From assembly GCA_947685225.1 (NCBI GenBank), contig CANTUV010000053.1, positions 7,611,501-7,675,500 on the forward strand: a stretch of 64,000 nt of DNA, read 5' to 3'. Both the position numbers and the translations under genes were made by a program. This DNA is from Garcia nutans. Its lineage: Eukaryota > Streptophyta > Magnoliopsida > Malpighiales > Euphorbiaceae. Below, in pieces: positions 1 through 8,793 of this stretch. The number at the start of each line of letters is the position of its first letter. The stretch's first letter is position 1. The notes below the pieces were generated by a model. The model saw only the letters and a program-made list of their open reading frames with translations. It was not told where the DNA came from and did no database searches.

Positions 1-524
1 CTAAAGTTTGCTATAGTTGCGAGTCAATGTTGAGATTTAATACGTACAGTTGTACTGGAAGTGTAAAATTTAATGGAAATGTGTATGATGTAATATTCTA
101 GCTTATGAATAAACATAAATAAATTGAATTATATCATTTGTACATGATGAGAAGAAAGGAAATATTGTTTATCGATTAAGTAAGTTTAAAGGTATTGTAT
201 TAATAATTATATTAAGTGTGAAGCAAGCTAAAGAAAGTAAGGATATTGTTTTTCATTGAGGTTTGGTAAATGTTTATTTTGAAAGTGATTGTAAGAATGG
301 AATAAACAATGTTAAGATATTAATTAATGAATTTTGAGATTAAAGTTAAGAAAATATTTCTAAGGAGATAAAGTGATAATCTGACTCCAGTACAAGATAA
401 AGTGTATTGGAGATGTTATGAGTTATCTAAATTGCTTCGTTGAGTAAGTAATAAGATGTAAAGATATATATAAATATACCTATACAATGATGAATTATGA
501 ATTTTAGAGAAGAGGATTAGCTCT

Positions 525-541
525 AAGGGGGAGAGTAGAAG
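525..541 (+). promoter_or_regulatory. Second, internal polypurine tract of LARD0
   Basis: An AAGGGGGAGAGTAGAAGAT run lies about 140 bases before the terminal polypurine tract and closely copies its core (AAGGGGGAGAGAA). The same run is present on the minus strand in LARD1 (about 28829-28844) and LARD2 (about 54352-54366). It could act as an extra plus-strand primer; that role is inference. Confidence 0.5.
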
Positions 542-640
542 ATACGAGATTTGATAAAACTATATTGTAAGAAATGATTATCTTCATATGAAAATTACGA
601 TAGTGAATTGTGCTAAATGGGTTGTTATATTATATTGGAT

Positions 641-675
641 AATTTCGAGGACGAAATTATTTAAGGGGGAGAGAA
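641..675 (+). promoter_or_regulatory. Pre-PPT palindrome and polypurine tract of LARD0
   Basis: The palindrome has arms AATTTCG and CGAAATT around a four-base AGGA loop (641-658). It is followed by AAGGGGGAGAGAA, the plus-strand primer, ending two bases before the LTR. The same pair occurs in element 1 (11857-11895), element 2 (48637-48674) and, on the minus strand, LARD1 and LARD2. Confidence 0.8.
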
Positions 676-811
676 TTGTAATATCCTAAAGTATACCCTA
701 AAAGTGTTGGGGTTACTATTGTAATTGGATTCAATGTGTGTATTGAAGGAAAGAGAAAAGAAGAAGAAAGTCAAAAGGAATTGTGTGTGGTGGAGATTTA
801 ATGGTATTAAT

Positions 812-836
812 GTTATTATTATTATTATTATTATTA

Positions 837-874
<38 letters not shown>

Positions 875-943
875 TATATGATAAGAATGAAAGAAAGAAC
901 TAGATCTTTCTTTCTTCTTCTCCTTCGTCTTCTTTTCTTAGTG

Positions 944-974
<31 letters not shown>

Positions 975-990
975 AGCTAGAGAGAGAAAG
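812..990 (+). repeat. ATT, CTT and GA microsatellites in the LARD0 LTR
   Basis: An ATT/GTT trinucleotide run (about 812-867), a TA run, a TTC/CTT stretch and a GA run (about 946-975) occur close together. The same order appears reversed in the LARD1 and LARD2 LTRs (28229-28430, 34652-34850, 53763-53970, 59645-59850), and run length accounts for part of the LTR length differences. Confidence 0.85.
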
Positions 991-1336
991 ATGATTTTGC
1001 TTCAAATTACACCAAGGATTAAAGGAATTTAAGAGTATTGAAGATGGAGATGAAGATTTGGCAACATATTCAAGTAAGTAATCATCTCTTGAGTTGAATT
1101 TATTGATTATACTTATATCTATAAGTTTTTATTTCCTTAGTTGGATTTCTTTTGGATTTGGGTTATGTTTGGTTTGATTGGTGTGTAAGTGGATGATAAC
1201 AAGAGATTGAAGTATATAAATGTGTAAAATTAACATTTAAGTGATGATGAGTTGAGATAATTGTAAGGAAAATGATGAAATGTTGATTTGGGGTTTAGTT
1301 GGATGAATTTTCGATTGTTTGGTCTTTAAATTATTG

Positions 1337-1695
1337 TAGGACACGGCCAAGTCATGAGAGACACGGCCAAGTTGGGGCAAATTTGAGTGTGTTGAATGAA
1401 TTTTGGAGAGACACGGCCACTGACACGGCCGTGTCCCTTGCCCGTGTTCGCTACTGTCTGAATTGTGTTGAGAGACACGGCCGTATTCCTTGACCGTGTC
1501 CGGTACTGGATTGTTGTGTTGAAAGACACGGCCACTGGCTTGGCCGTGTCCATTGCCCGTGTTTGCTACTGCTTGAATTGGTGTTGAGTGACACGGCCAC
1601 GAACACGGCCGTGTCCCTTGGGCGTGTTGGCTACTGGATGTTTAAATTGAGAGACACGGCCACAGGCTTGGCCGTGTCCCTTGAGGGTGTTAGTT
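1337..1695 (+). repeat. GC-rich foldback array (GACACGGCC units), LARD0 LTR
   Basis: Imperfect units of about 75-80 bases each carry GACACGGCC, a short variable spacer and GGCCGTGTC, a 9-bp perfect inverted repeat, followed by a CCCGTGTT-GCTACTG tail. The array is strikingly GC- and CpG-rich within an AT-rich LTR. Short open frames across it are by-products of the repeat. Confidence 0.85.
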
Positions 1696-2360
1696 TTTGT
1701 GTTTGTTAATTGTTCTTCATACATTGTTGGATCTTCAATTGTCTTTTGTACTTACATACACTTGCAACAATAATGATCCAACCAAATGTATATAGAAGAT
1801 TCTACATTAATGTATAATGTAAATTGTTTTGTATATAACAATGATGGTATAGGCAATGTGGAAGATATAATGATCATGGAAAAAGGTTTGTGCAATGCCA
1901 TTGTTTATGTATTGTTGAGTGATAAATTGAATTGATCAATATGATTTGATGATAATGTTGATATTATATGAACTATGTTATGCTTTATGCATTGTCAATC
2001 TTATGAATTGTATTGTGCTATATGTAGATTAATGATGCATATGAATAATGACGTGTTATGTACAATGTGAAATATCATGTGATCATTGATGATGAATTAC
2101 CTTAATGTTATGATTAAGGCTTGTTTGCCTAATTGATGATATAAATGTGCATTTGAATAATGAAGTGTTATATAGTGAAATGTTATAAAATGATGTGAAG
2201 TCATTGTTATTGACTATGATGATTAAAATATGAAGTGAAGCCATTGTGATTGGCTCTAATGATTCAAATGAGATATGAAGCCATTGTTATTGGCTATGGC
2301 AATTCAATTGAGAATGAAATGAGAATGAAAAGATTTTGTGTCTAATATGTTGATTCAAAT

Positions 2361-2735
2361 TTCAGAGTTCTGGTTTTGGCGGCATGCCTAGAAAATGTGA
2401 AAAAGGTAACAGTCTTGCCGGGTTGAGGATCTCTTCAATTTGAGTGACTTGAGGTCCAAGAGACTGGGTTTGTTACACTATATGAATTATTGATATGAAA
2501 TATATGAAAAGTAACAGTCTTGCCGGGTTGAGGATCTTCTCGATTTAGTCGGGTTGATGGTCCAAGAGACTGGGTCTGTTACTAGTAACAGTCTTGCCGG
2601 GTTGAGGATCTCCTCAAGTTATTGAGTTGATGGTCCAAGAGACTGGGTCTGTTACACTATCCATGGATAGAGATATGAGATATATTGCCTACGGGCTTGA
2701 TCATTGTGATTATAGACCAAAGCAGTAACTCTGAA
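2361..2735 (+). repeat. Foldback cassette, type A, LARD0 LTR
   Basis: It is bounded by TTCAGAGTT (2361) and its inverted copy AACTCTGAA (2727-2735), with imperfect inverted similarity extending to about 20 bases. Inside are three units of about 71 bases (2406-2476, 2511-2582, 2585-2655), each opening with GTAACAG and closing with CTGTTAC, and each carrying CTTGCCGGGTTGAGGAT. Confidence 0.8.
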
Positions 2736-3275
2736 CTTTGAATAACATATTAGTGTGTTGTTTGGGCCCGAGTCTGTCTTTGTTGAAATATGTGATATGC
2801 AAATGTTGAAAGATATGACTAAAGAGATCTATGGCTGCCCTCATTGGAAATGTGATTCATGGTTGATGAATTGTGAATAAAATGATGTTATGAAATATGA
2901 CTTTGTAATATGTGTATTGATATATTGAAAGTGAATATGGCTTGAAGTGTTTTATTGAGATATGAGTTTATGAAAATGTTGTATGATGTGTAAAATGTAT
3001 GTAAATGTGAGAATTGTTTCCATGAAAGTTTGGATATGCCAAAGAAGGGTGATTTGTTGAAAATGATGTATATGTATATGTATATGAGATAGAAATGGTA
3101 AGTATTGTATTGTGAATGTTGTATATAGATATGTGTATAATTTCTGAGATTAGTGGGATTATATGAAGAATGTTTTGAGAAAGGAAAAACGGGATAAGCG
3201 AACTATAGAACATAATGCTAAGAACGTGAGGTATGATTATTTTGTAAAGTATATTTTAATGCTTATTTGTCTTAC

Positions 3276-3311
3276 TAAGCTTTCTAGCTTAGCGTGGTTT
3301 TGTAATCGCGC
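3276..3311 (+). other. Twin hairpin near LTR 3' end, LARD0
   Basis: Stem 1 is TAAGCT/AGCTTA around TTCT. Stem 2 is GCGTGGT/ATCGCGC with G-T pairs. Equivalent paired positions differ between families but stay paired (C-G, T-G or T-A at the inner pair of stem 1). Confidence 0.7.
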
Positions 3312-4201
3312 AGGTTTTTATGCGGATGATCTAGAAGCTTAGTTGCTATGCCACGAGATGGGTAAGAGTGTCTCGAGACCAACTAGAAGGTGATGCATAC
3401 ATGTGTGATTTTTCATTATGCTTTATATTTTTATAAGAATAATGATTACTATAAATGTTTCTTAAATGAACATAATATTGCTTGAACTTGGATAAAGACT
3501 TTTAAATAGAAATTAAAAGTGACACTCTTATACTTCATATACTCATTGTATGTATACCAAGTATATGTATAGTGCTTATATGGAGTATGGGGGCGTTACA
3601 GTGTCCCTTAGCCGTGTTCACTACTGGATTTTTGTTTTGGGAGACACGGTCACAAGCTTGGCCGTGTCCCTTGCCAGTGTTGCTTACTGTCCAATTGGTT
3701 TGAGTGACACGGCCACAAGCTTGGCCGTGTCCCTCAAGGGTGCTGCCCGTGTCCCTCAAATGTGTTGGTTAGGGTTTTATTTCTTTGTTCTAATTGTATT
3801 GTTTTGGTTCTTCAAAGGTGGGTTAGTCCCTAAACCTAAACATAAACACTTTAAACATACTTCAAACAAAGAATGCCCTAATCAAATGGATGTGGAAGAT
3901 CTTAAAAATATGAATGATGTAGATTGTTCTTTGCCCTAATTGCATTGTTGAGATTGAACAATGGTATGTTATATGTAATGTGAATCTTGTAAATGATAAT
4001 GTGTGTTATGGATAATGTATGTTGAGATGCTATATGCAAAATATGAATTGAGATGTGAAATGTGATGTAAAGCCATTGTGATTGGCTATGATGATATAAT
4101 TGAATGATGTATGGCATGTTTGCCTAATTGATGAGGAAGATTGAGAAAGAGTTTGATGAAGAGAATAATGAAATAAGTGTATGCTTAATATGATATTTAA
4201 T

Positions 4202-4508
4202 TTCAGAGTTCTGGTTTTTGGAGGCATGCCTATTTAATGAAAGGTAACAGTCTTGCCGGGTTGAGGATCTCTTCAAATTGAGTTGAATTGAGGTCCAAGA
4301 GACTGGGTCTGTTACACTATGATAATTAATATTATGAGATATTTGATTTGTAACAGTCTTGCCGGGTTGAGGATATCCTCGAGTTAGATGAGTTGATGAT
4401 CCAAGAGACCGGGTCTGTTACGCTATCCATGGATAGAGATAAATATATACGTATATGTTGCCTACGGGCTTGATAATGGTGTTTATGAACCAAAGCAGTA
4501 ACTCTGAA
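4202..4508 (+). repeat. Foldback cassette, type A, element 1 5' LTR
   Basis: TTCAGAGTT (4202-4210) and AACTCTGAA (4500-4508) enclose two GTAACAG...TGTTAC units (about 4244-4315 and 4350-4421). The 3' LTR copy is 13468-13774. Confidence 0.78.
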
Positions 4509-4752
4509 TTCTGAATATCATATTAAATACTTGATGGGCCCATAGGTGTCTAGGTTTTATGTATATCATAAATGATGTTCTAATGTAATGAAATGTTAAT
4601 ATTACTTAAATGATGAAACGGACTATTCACGGAATATTGTTTGTTGATTATGATCTTTATTGATTGAGTGTGTATCATTGATGTTGATTTGTTAATACAT
4701 ATATGAAACATTGCATTGCACTAAAGCATAACATTAGCATGAATTGTCTTAC

Positions 4753-4789
4753 TAAGCCCTTGGCTTAGCGCGATAGTGTTTAATCGCGT
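4753..4789 (+). other. Twin hairpin, element 1 5' LTR
   Basis: Stem 1 is TAAGCC/GGCTTA around CTT. Stem 2 is GCGCGAT/ATCGCGT. The 3' LTR copy is at about 14019-14055. The stem is followed by AGGTAATAG, which resembles a splice donor; use as one is untested. Confidence 0.7.
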
Positions 4790-5179
4790 AGGTAATAGAG
4801 TTGAACCCGAGAGCTCTTCTAGACCGAGTGAGAGTAGACATTGAAGAGTTGATTTTGGGAACTTAAAGATCAGAGGAGATTTGCCAATCATGTATAACTC
4901 TTTTAAATTTTGTAAAGATTTTGTTTATATTGTAAATATATATGTAATGATAAATATGTACTCAAATGTTTTCATATGTGTAAATATTTTATAACTTCCG
5001 CTGTGTACTACTTAAATGTATTTATATATCTATAATGTATATTGAGAAAGATGATGGTATTATATAAAAATGTTTTGAATGTTGATGAAAAGCCGTAGCA
5101 CTCCTATGTTCGGTGCACATATGCTACATTGTGGTGTTGTAGTGTGTGTGTACTGAATGTGGGGGTGTTACAATTGTTT

Positions 5180-5216
5180 TGGTATCAGAGCCTAGGTTTG
5201 AGATTCTCAACCTAGG
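5180..5216 (+). promoter_or_regulatory. Primer-binding site (initiator tRNA-Met) and leader hairpin, element 1
   Basis: TGGTATCAGAGCC (5180-5192) is complementary to the 3' end of plant initiator tRNA-Met, the usual minus-strand primer of many plant LTR elements. It runs into a hairpin (5191-5216): outer arms CCTAGGT and ACCTAGG, inner arms TGAGA and TCTCA. Equivalents lie at 15048-15084, 31942-31978, 43986-44022 and 57436-57472. Confidence 0.88.
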
Positions 5217-5343
5217 TAAAATGTAAGAAAAAGACTATTTTGATTTTTAAAAAAATGGTTTTTGAATAACATATATGTTTGGGATTGGCAATCTCTGATC
5301 TTTAATAAGAAGTATTCTACTGTGTTTGCAGTGTTAGGTTGTG

Positions 5344-8300
5344 ATGGATTCTCACTCACGACAGTCAGTTGAGGGTAGTGCTGAGAGTATTGCTCCTGCT
5401 GAGGGAGCTAGAGTTGATAGTGTTGAGGAGGCACCTGCTTCGGTGTCGGGTAGACCAGCTGGAGAGGAGGTTCCGCCAGCCTGGTTTAGACATATGATGG
5501 AAGTTATGAGGCAAGCACCAGTGCAACCAGTGCCACCACCCCCTCAGCATGTGGTACCAGTGAGGCACTATGACAAATTAAGGAAGTATGGAGCGGAGGA
5601 TTTCCTTGGTACTACTGATCCAGCTGTAGCAGAACAGTGGCTTGATAAAGTACAGAGGATCTTTATTCAGTTGCAAGCCACCCCAGAGGAAAAGTTTGAT
5701 TATGCAAGATCATTGCTACAGAAGGATGCATACGACTGGTGGAGGACAGTGCCCCATTCTATGGATGATCCACCAACCTTGTCATATGCGGATTTTGTGA
5801 GAGAGTTTGAATTGAAGTATACTCCTAGGGAGTACAAAGACATGAAGAAGATGGAGTTCTTAAGCTTGAAGCAAGATAGCAAGACTGTAACTGAGTATGA
5901 GGTTGAGCTTATTCGATTGAGCCGGTATGCTGGGGGCATTATAGCTGATGAGATAGATAGATGCAGGAGATTTGAGGAGGGATTGAGGCCCTCTATCATG
6001 TGTCTGGTGGCTGGATCTAGATATCATGATTTTTCCCAGCTTGTGGCAGCAGCTCGAAGTGTAGAGCGAGCTCAAGTTATTGCAGCTGTTTCAGAGGAAG
6101 AGGTTAGGGCTAGGAGGCCCCAGTTTGAGGCAGGGTCTTCTTCTGTTAAGAGAGGAAAAGGAAGCTTTGTTCCTAGAGTTAGTAGGAGTCAGAGGTCAGC
6201 TGGTAGGTTAGTGCAGTTTCAGAGGCAGAGATTTAGACCTGCAGCTTCATTGGCGAGTGCTCCGACCCCAGTGACTCAGAGATCTGCTCTACCTGTGTAT
6301 GCTCAGTGTGGTGGATCACATAGGGGTGCTTGTTGGAGGTATAGTGGGTCAGCTGTGTGCTTCAGATGTGGATCTCCTGAGCATTTTATTACAGATTGTC
6401 CAGAGAGACAGGAGCGGATGTCAGTTGATACTGCAGCTTCTCGACCTAGTGTGAGGGGAGGTCGAGCAAGCAGAGGTAGCAGCCGGGGAGGCAGATCTGG
6501 GTTCAGTGCTAGAGGAGGTGCTACATCCAGGGAGAGTAGACCAGAGGAGGTTGGATCTTCCCAGAGGATGTATGTTATGCAGCGGCAGCCAGATGCATTG
6601 GCAGTCATAGCTGGTACTTTTTCTTTATTTAATACTTCAGTACTTGCTTTGATTGATCTGGGTTCCACACATTCTTATATTAGTGCATCTGTTTTGCCTA
6701 TGTCTGATATGCATGCTGAGTCCCTAGGATTTGATGTGTTGGTGACAAATCCGTTAGGGCATAGTGTGGTTGTGAGTAAGGTGCACCGAGATAGTGCAGT
6801 GAGGGTGCAAGGTGAGGAGTTCCTTGGAGACTTGATTGAGATGCCATTTAAGGAATATGATGTGATTCTAGGTATGGACTGGCTATCTAGACATGGAGCT
6901 GTGGTAGACTGTAAAAGGAAAATTGTTTCTTTGAGAACTGTTGATGGTAGAGAGGTGATAGTATCTAATGAGCAGGAACAATTAGCATCTTTGTTTGTTT
7001 CAGCTGTTGCAGCCAGGAGGTTGATTAGAAAGGGATGTGAAGCCTATCTTGCTCATGTGGTAGATACTAGAGTGAAGGGTTCTTCCATTGATAGTATTGC
7101 CACAGTTGCAGAGTTCCCTGATGTTTTTCCAGAGGAGTTGCCAGGATTGCCTCCTGAGAGAGAGGTGGAGTTTGGTATTGAATTGTTGCCTGGTACCACT
7201 CCTATCTCTATTACTCCTTATAGAATGGCACCAGCAGAATTGAAGGAATTGAAAGTGCAATTACAGGAGTTGTTGGATAAAGGATTTATTCGCCCCAGTG
7301 TTTCTCCTTGGGGAGCTCCTGTGCTATTTGTGAAAAAGAAAGATGGTACTATGAGGTTGTGTATCGATTATAGGCAATTGAACAAGGTGACTATTAAAAA
7401 TAAATATCCTTTGCCTAGAATCGATGATCTCTTTGATCAATTGAAGGGTGCAGCTGTGTATTCTAAAATTGATTTGAGATCTGGGTACCATCAATTGAGA
7501 GTTAAAGCTGAAGACATTTCCAAGACCGCCTTTCGGACCAGGTATGGACATTATGAGTTTCTAGTTATGCCTTTTGGTCTAACGAATGCACCTGCAGCCT
7601 TCATGGATTTGATGAATAGGGTGTTTAGGCCCTATTTGGATCAGTTTGTAGTGGTCTTCATCGATGACATTCTGGTGTATTCGCGGAATGAAGAGGAACA
7701 TGATATGCATCTGCGGATTGTGTTGCAGATTTTGAGAGAGAAGCAGTTGTTTGCCAAATTGTCGAAGTGTGAGTTCTGGTTGAATCAAGTCGCTTTTCTC
7801 GGACATATTGTTTCAGCAGAAGGCATTAGAGTTGATCCGAGCAAAGTTGAAGCTATATTGAATTGGAGTCCACCCAAGTCGGTGACAGAGGTTAGAAGTT
7901 TTCTGGGTTTGGCAGGCTATTACCGACGGTTTGTGAAAGGGTTTTCTTTGATAGCTACTCCACTCACCAGATTGCTTCGTAAGGGAGTTAGATTTGTGTG
8001 GACAGATCAGTGTCAGACTAGCTTTGAGCAGTTGAGAGAAATGTTGACTCAAGCGCCTGTTCTTACTTTACCTGTGGAAGGCAAACCATATGTAATCTAC
8101 AGTGATGCTTCACATAGTGGTTTGGGGTGTGTTCTGATGCAAGAAGGTAAAGTTATAGCTTATGCATCTCGACAGTTGAAACCGCATGAGCTTAACTATC
8201 CGACCCATGATTTGGAGTTAGCAGCCATTGTGTTTGCATTGAAGATTTGGCGACACTATCTGTTTGGGGAAAAATGTTTTATCTACACTGATCACAAAAG

Positions 8301-8793
8301 TTTGAAATATTTGGGTGTTCAAAAAGAGCTCAATCTTCGACAGAGGAGATGGTTGGAATTGATTAAAGACTATGCCTGTTTGATTGATTATCATCCAGGT
8401 AAAGCAAATGTTGTTGCTGATGCTTTGAGTCGGAAGTCTTTAGCTGGTTTAACTGTTTACTCGCTCTCGTTGCTTGTTGAGTTGAGAGCTTTGCATGCCA
8501 GTTTTGTACCTTGTGATGATGGTGCATTGTTGACACAGTTGCATTTGAAACCAATTTTATCGGATCAGATCAAAGGGGCTCAGTTGACTGATATGAAGAT
8601 TCAAAAGATTATTTCAGATTGCAAGAATGGGAAGACTAGAGATTTTATTGTGAAAGGTGATGGGAGTCTCTGGTTTAAGAACCGATTGTGTGTACCCGAT
8701 GATGCTGATTTGAAAAGAGTCATTTTAGAAGAAGCACATCAGTCAGTGTTTGCTATGCATCCGGGCAATACCAAGATGTATCATGATTTTTAG
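5344..8793 (+). CDS. gag-pol: Tekay-type gag-protease-RT-RNaseH polyprotein, 5' part (element 1)
   Basis: Ty3-gypsy chromovirus polyprotein. The ATG at 5344 is chosen because the upstream in-frame codon at 5341 is GTG and the sequence from the ATG matches the gag start of element 2. Order: gag capsid with the DYARSLL-DAYDWW block; CCHC zinc knuckle CFRCGSPEHFITDC (about residues 338-351); an Arg/Gly-rich linker; aspartic protease with LIDLGSTHSYIS (Asp about 438; this copy has DLG, element 2 has DPG); reverse transcriptase with the FIDDIL catalytic block (about 772-777); RNase H with YSDAS (about 918), DLELAA, YTDHKSL and VADALSR; and the start of the integrase zinc domain. It stops at 8793 because of a one-base gain in a T run just upstream: element 2 reads through the same place in the expected frame. 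The protein would lack the integrase core. Confidence 0.93.
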   Translation: MDSHSRQSVEGSAESIAPAEGARVDSVEEAPASVSGRPAGEEVPPAWFRHMMEVMRQAPVQPVPPPPQHVVPVRHYDKLRKYGAEDFLGTTDPAVAEQWLDKVQRIFIQLQATPEEKFDYARSLLQKDAYDWWRTVPHSMDDPPTLSYADFVREFELKYTPREYKDMKKMEFLSLKQDSKTVTEYEVELIRLSRYAGGIIADEIDRCRRFEEGLRPSIMCLVAGSRYHDFSQLVAAARSVERAQVIAAVSEEEVRARRPQFEAGSSSVKRGKGSFVPRVSRSQRSAGRLVQFQRQRFRPAASLASAPTPVTQRSALPVYAQCGGSHRGACWRYSGSAVCFRCGSPEHFITDCPERQERMSVDTAASRPSVRGGRASRGSSRGGRSGFSARGGATSRESRPEEVGSSQRMYVMQRQPDALAVIAGTFSLFNTSVLALIDLGSTHSYISASVLPMSDMHAESLGFDVLVTNPLGHSVVVSKVHRDSAVRVQGEEFLGDLIEMPFKEYDVILGMDWLSRHGAVVDCKRKIVSLRTVDGREVIVSNEQEQLASLFVSAVAARRLIRKGCEAYLAHVVDTRVKGSSIDSIATVAEFPDVFPEELPGLPPEREVEFGIELLPGTTPISITPYRMAPAELKELKVQLQELLDKGFIRPSVSPWGAPVLFVKKKDGTMRLCIDYRQLNKVTIKNKYPLPRIDDLFDQLKGAAVYSKIDLRSGYHQLRVKAEDISKTAFRTRYGHYEFLVMPFGLTNAPAAFMDLMNRVFRPYLDQFVVVFIDDILVYSRNEEEHDMHLRIVLQILREKQLFAKLSKCEFWLNQVAFLGHIVSAEGIRVDPSKVEAILNWSPPKSVTEVRSFLGLAGYYRRFVKGFSLIATPLTRLLRKGVRFVWTDQCQTSFEQLREMLTQAPVLTLPVEGKPYVIYSDASHSGLGCVLMQEGKVIAYASRQLKPHELNYPTHDLELAAIVFALKIWRHYLFGEKCFIYTDHKSLKYLGVQKELNLRQRRWLELIKDYACLIDYHPGKANVVADALSRKSLAGLTVYSLSLLVELRALHASFVPCDDGALLTQLHLKPILSDQIKGAQLTDMKIQKIISDCKNGKTRDFIVKGDGSLWFKNRLCVPDDADLKRVILEEAHQSVFAMHPGNTKMYHDF

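Larger units (their letters stand above)
1..676 (+). mobile_element. LARD0: 3' end of the non-coding interior of a large non-autonomous LTR retrotransposon
   Basis: No open reading frame of coding character is present. The stretch is the mirror image of the parts of LARD1 and LARD2 next to their left LTRs (about 28693-29370 and 54223-54900), with the same order of landmarks: a TACAGTTGTACTGG block near base 46, an internal polypurine run at 525, the palindrome at 641 and the terminal polypurine tract just before the LTR at 677. The rest of this element, including its 5' LTR and primer site, lies left of the window. Its LTR ends inside the 5' LTR of Tekay element 1, so it is younger than element 1. 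Confidence 0.85.
677..3600 (+). mobile_element. LARD0 3' LTR
   Basis: It runs from TGTAATATCC to GGGGGCGTTACA (2924 bases), with a polypurine tract directly upstream. In order it carries AT and GA microsatellites, a GC-rich GACACGGCC foldback array, a foldback cassette with three GTAACAG units, the twin hairpin and the CA end. The following bases (GTGTC from 3601) match the interior of the element 1 LTR, so 3601-3605 should be the right copy of a five-base target duplication; the left copy is outside the window. Confidence 0.88.
3601..5172 (+). mobile_element. Tekay element 1: remaining 3' part of the 5' LTR
   Basis: These 1572 bases align without length change to the last 1572 bases (12867-14438) of the element 1 3' LTR, with only about 14 differences by eye. 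The first about 970 bases of this LTR lie left of the window, separated by LARD0. It ends in GGGGGTGTTACA at 5172. It contains the remainder of the GACACGGCC array (3601-3760), a type A cassette with two GTAACAG units and the twin hairpin. Confidence 0.9.

Noticed and set aside
661..1005. Frames rich in Ile, Asn, Ser or Arg over microsatellites (also 34651-34917, 53674-54041, 59550-59920)
   Set aside because: They are translations of ATT, CT and GA runs inside LTRs.
1299..1553. Open frames across the GACACGGCC array (also 3535-3939, 12735-13205, 27164-27388, 33717-33944, 53020-53323, 58896-59199)
   Set aside because: They are open on both strands because the GC-rich repeat lacks stops; the repeated GHGQ, AVSL and DTAT peptides follow the DNA unit and have no start context or domain.
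4783..4800. Splice donor at the end of the twin hairpin (GTAGGTAATAG, CGCAGGT)
   Set aside because: The CAGGT match is short and varies between copies; no acceptor or downstream exon can be argued from sequence alone.
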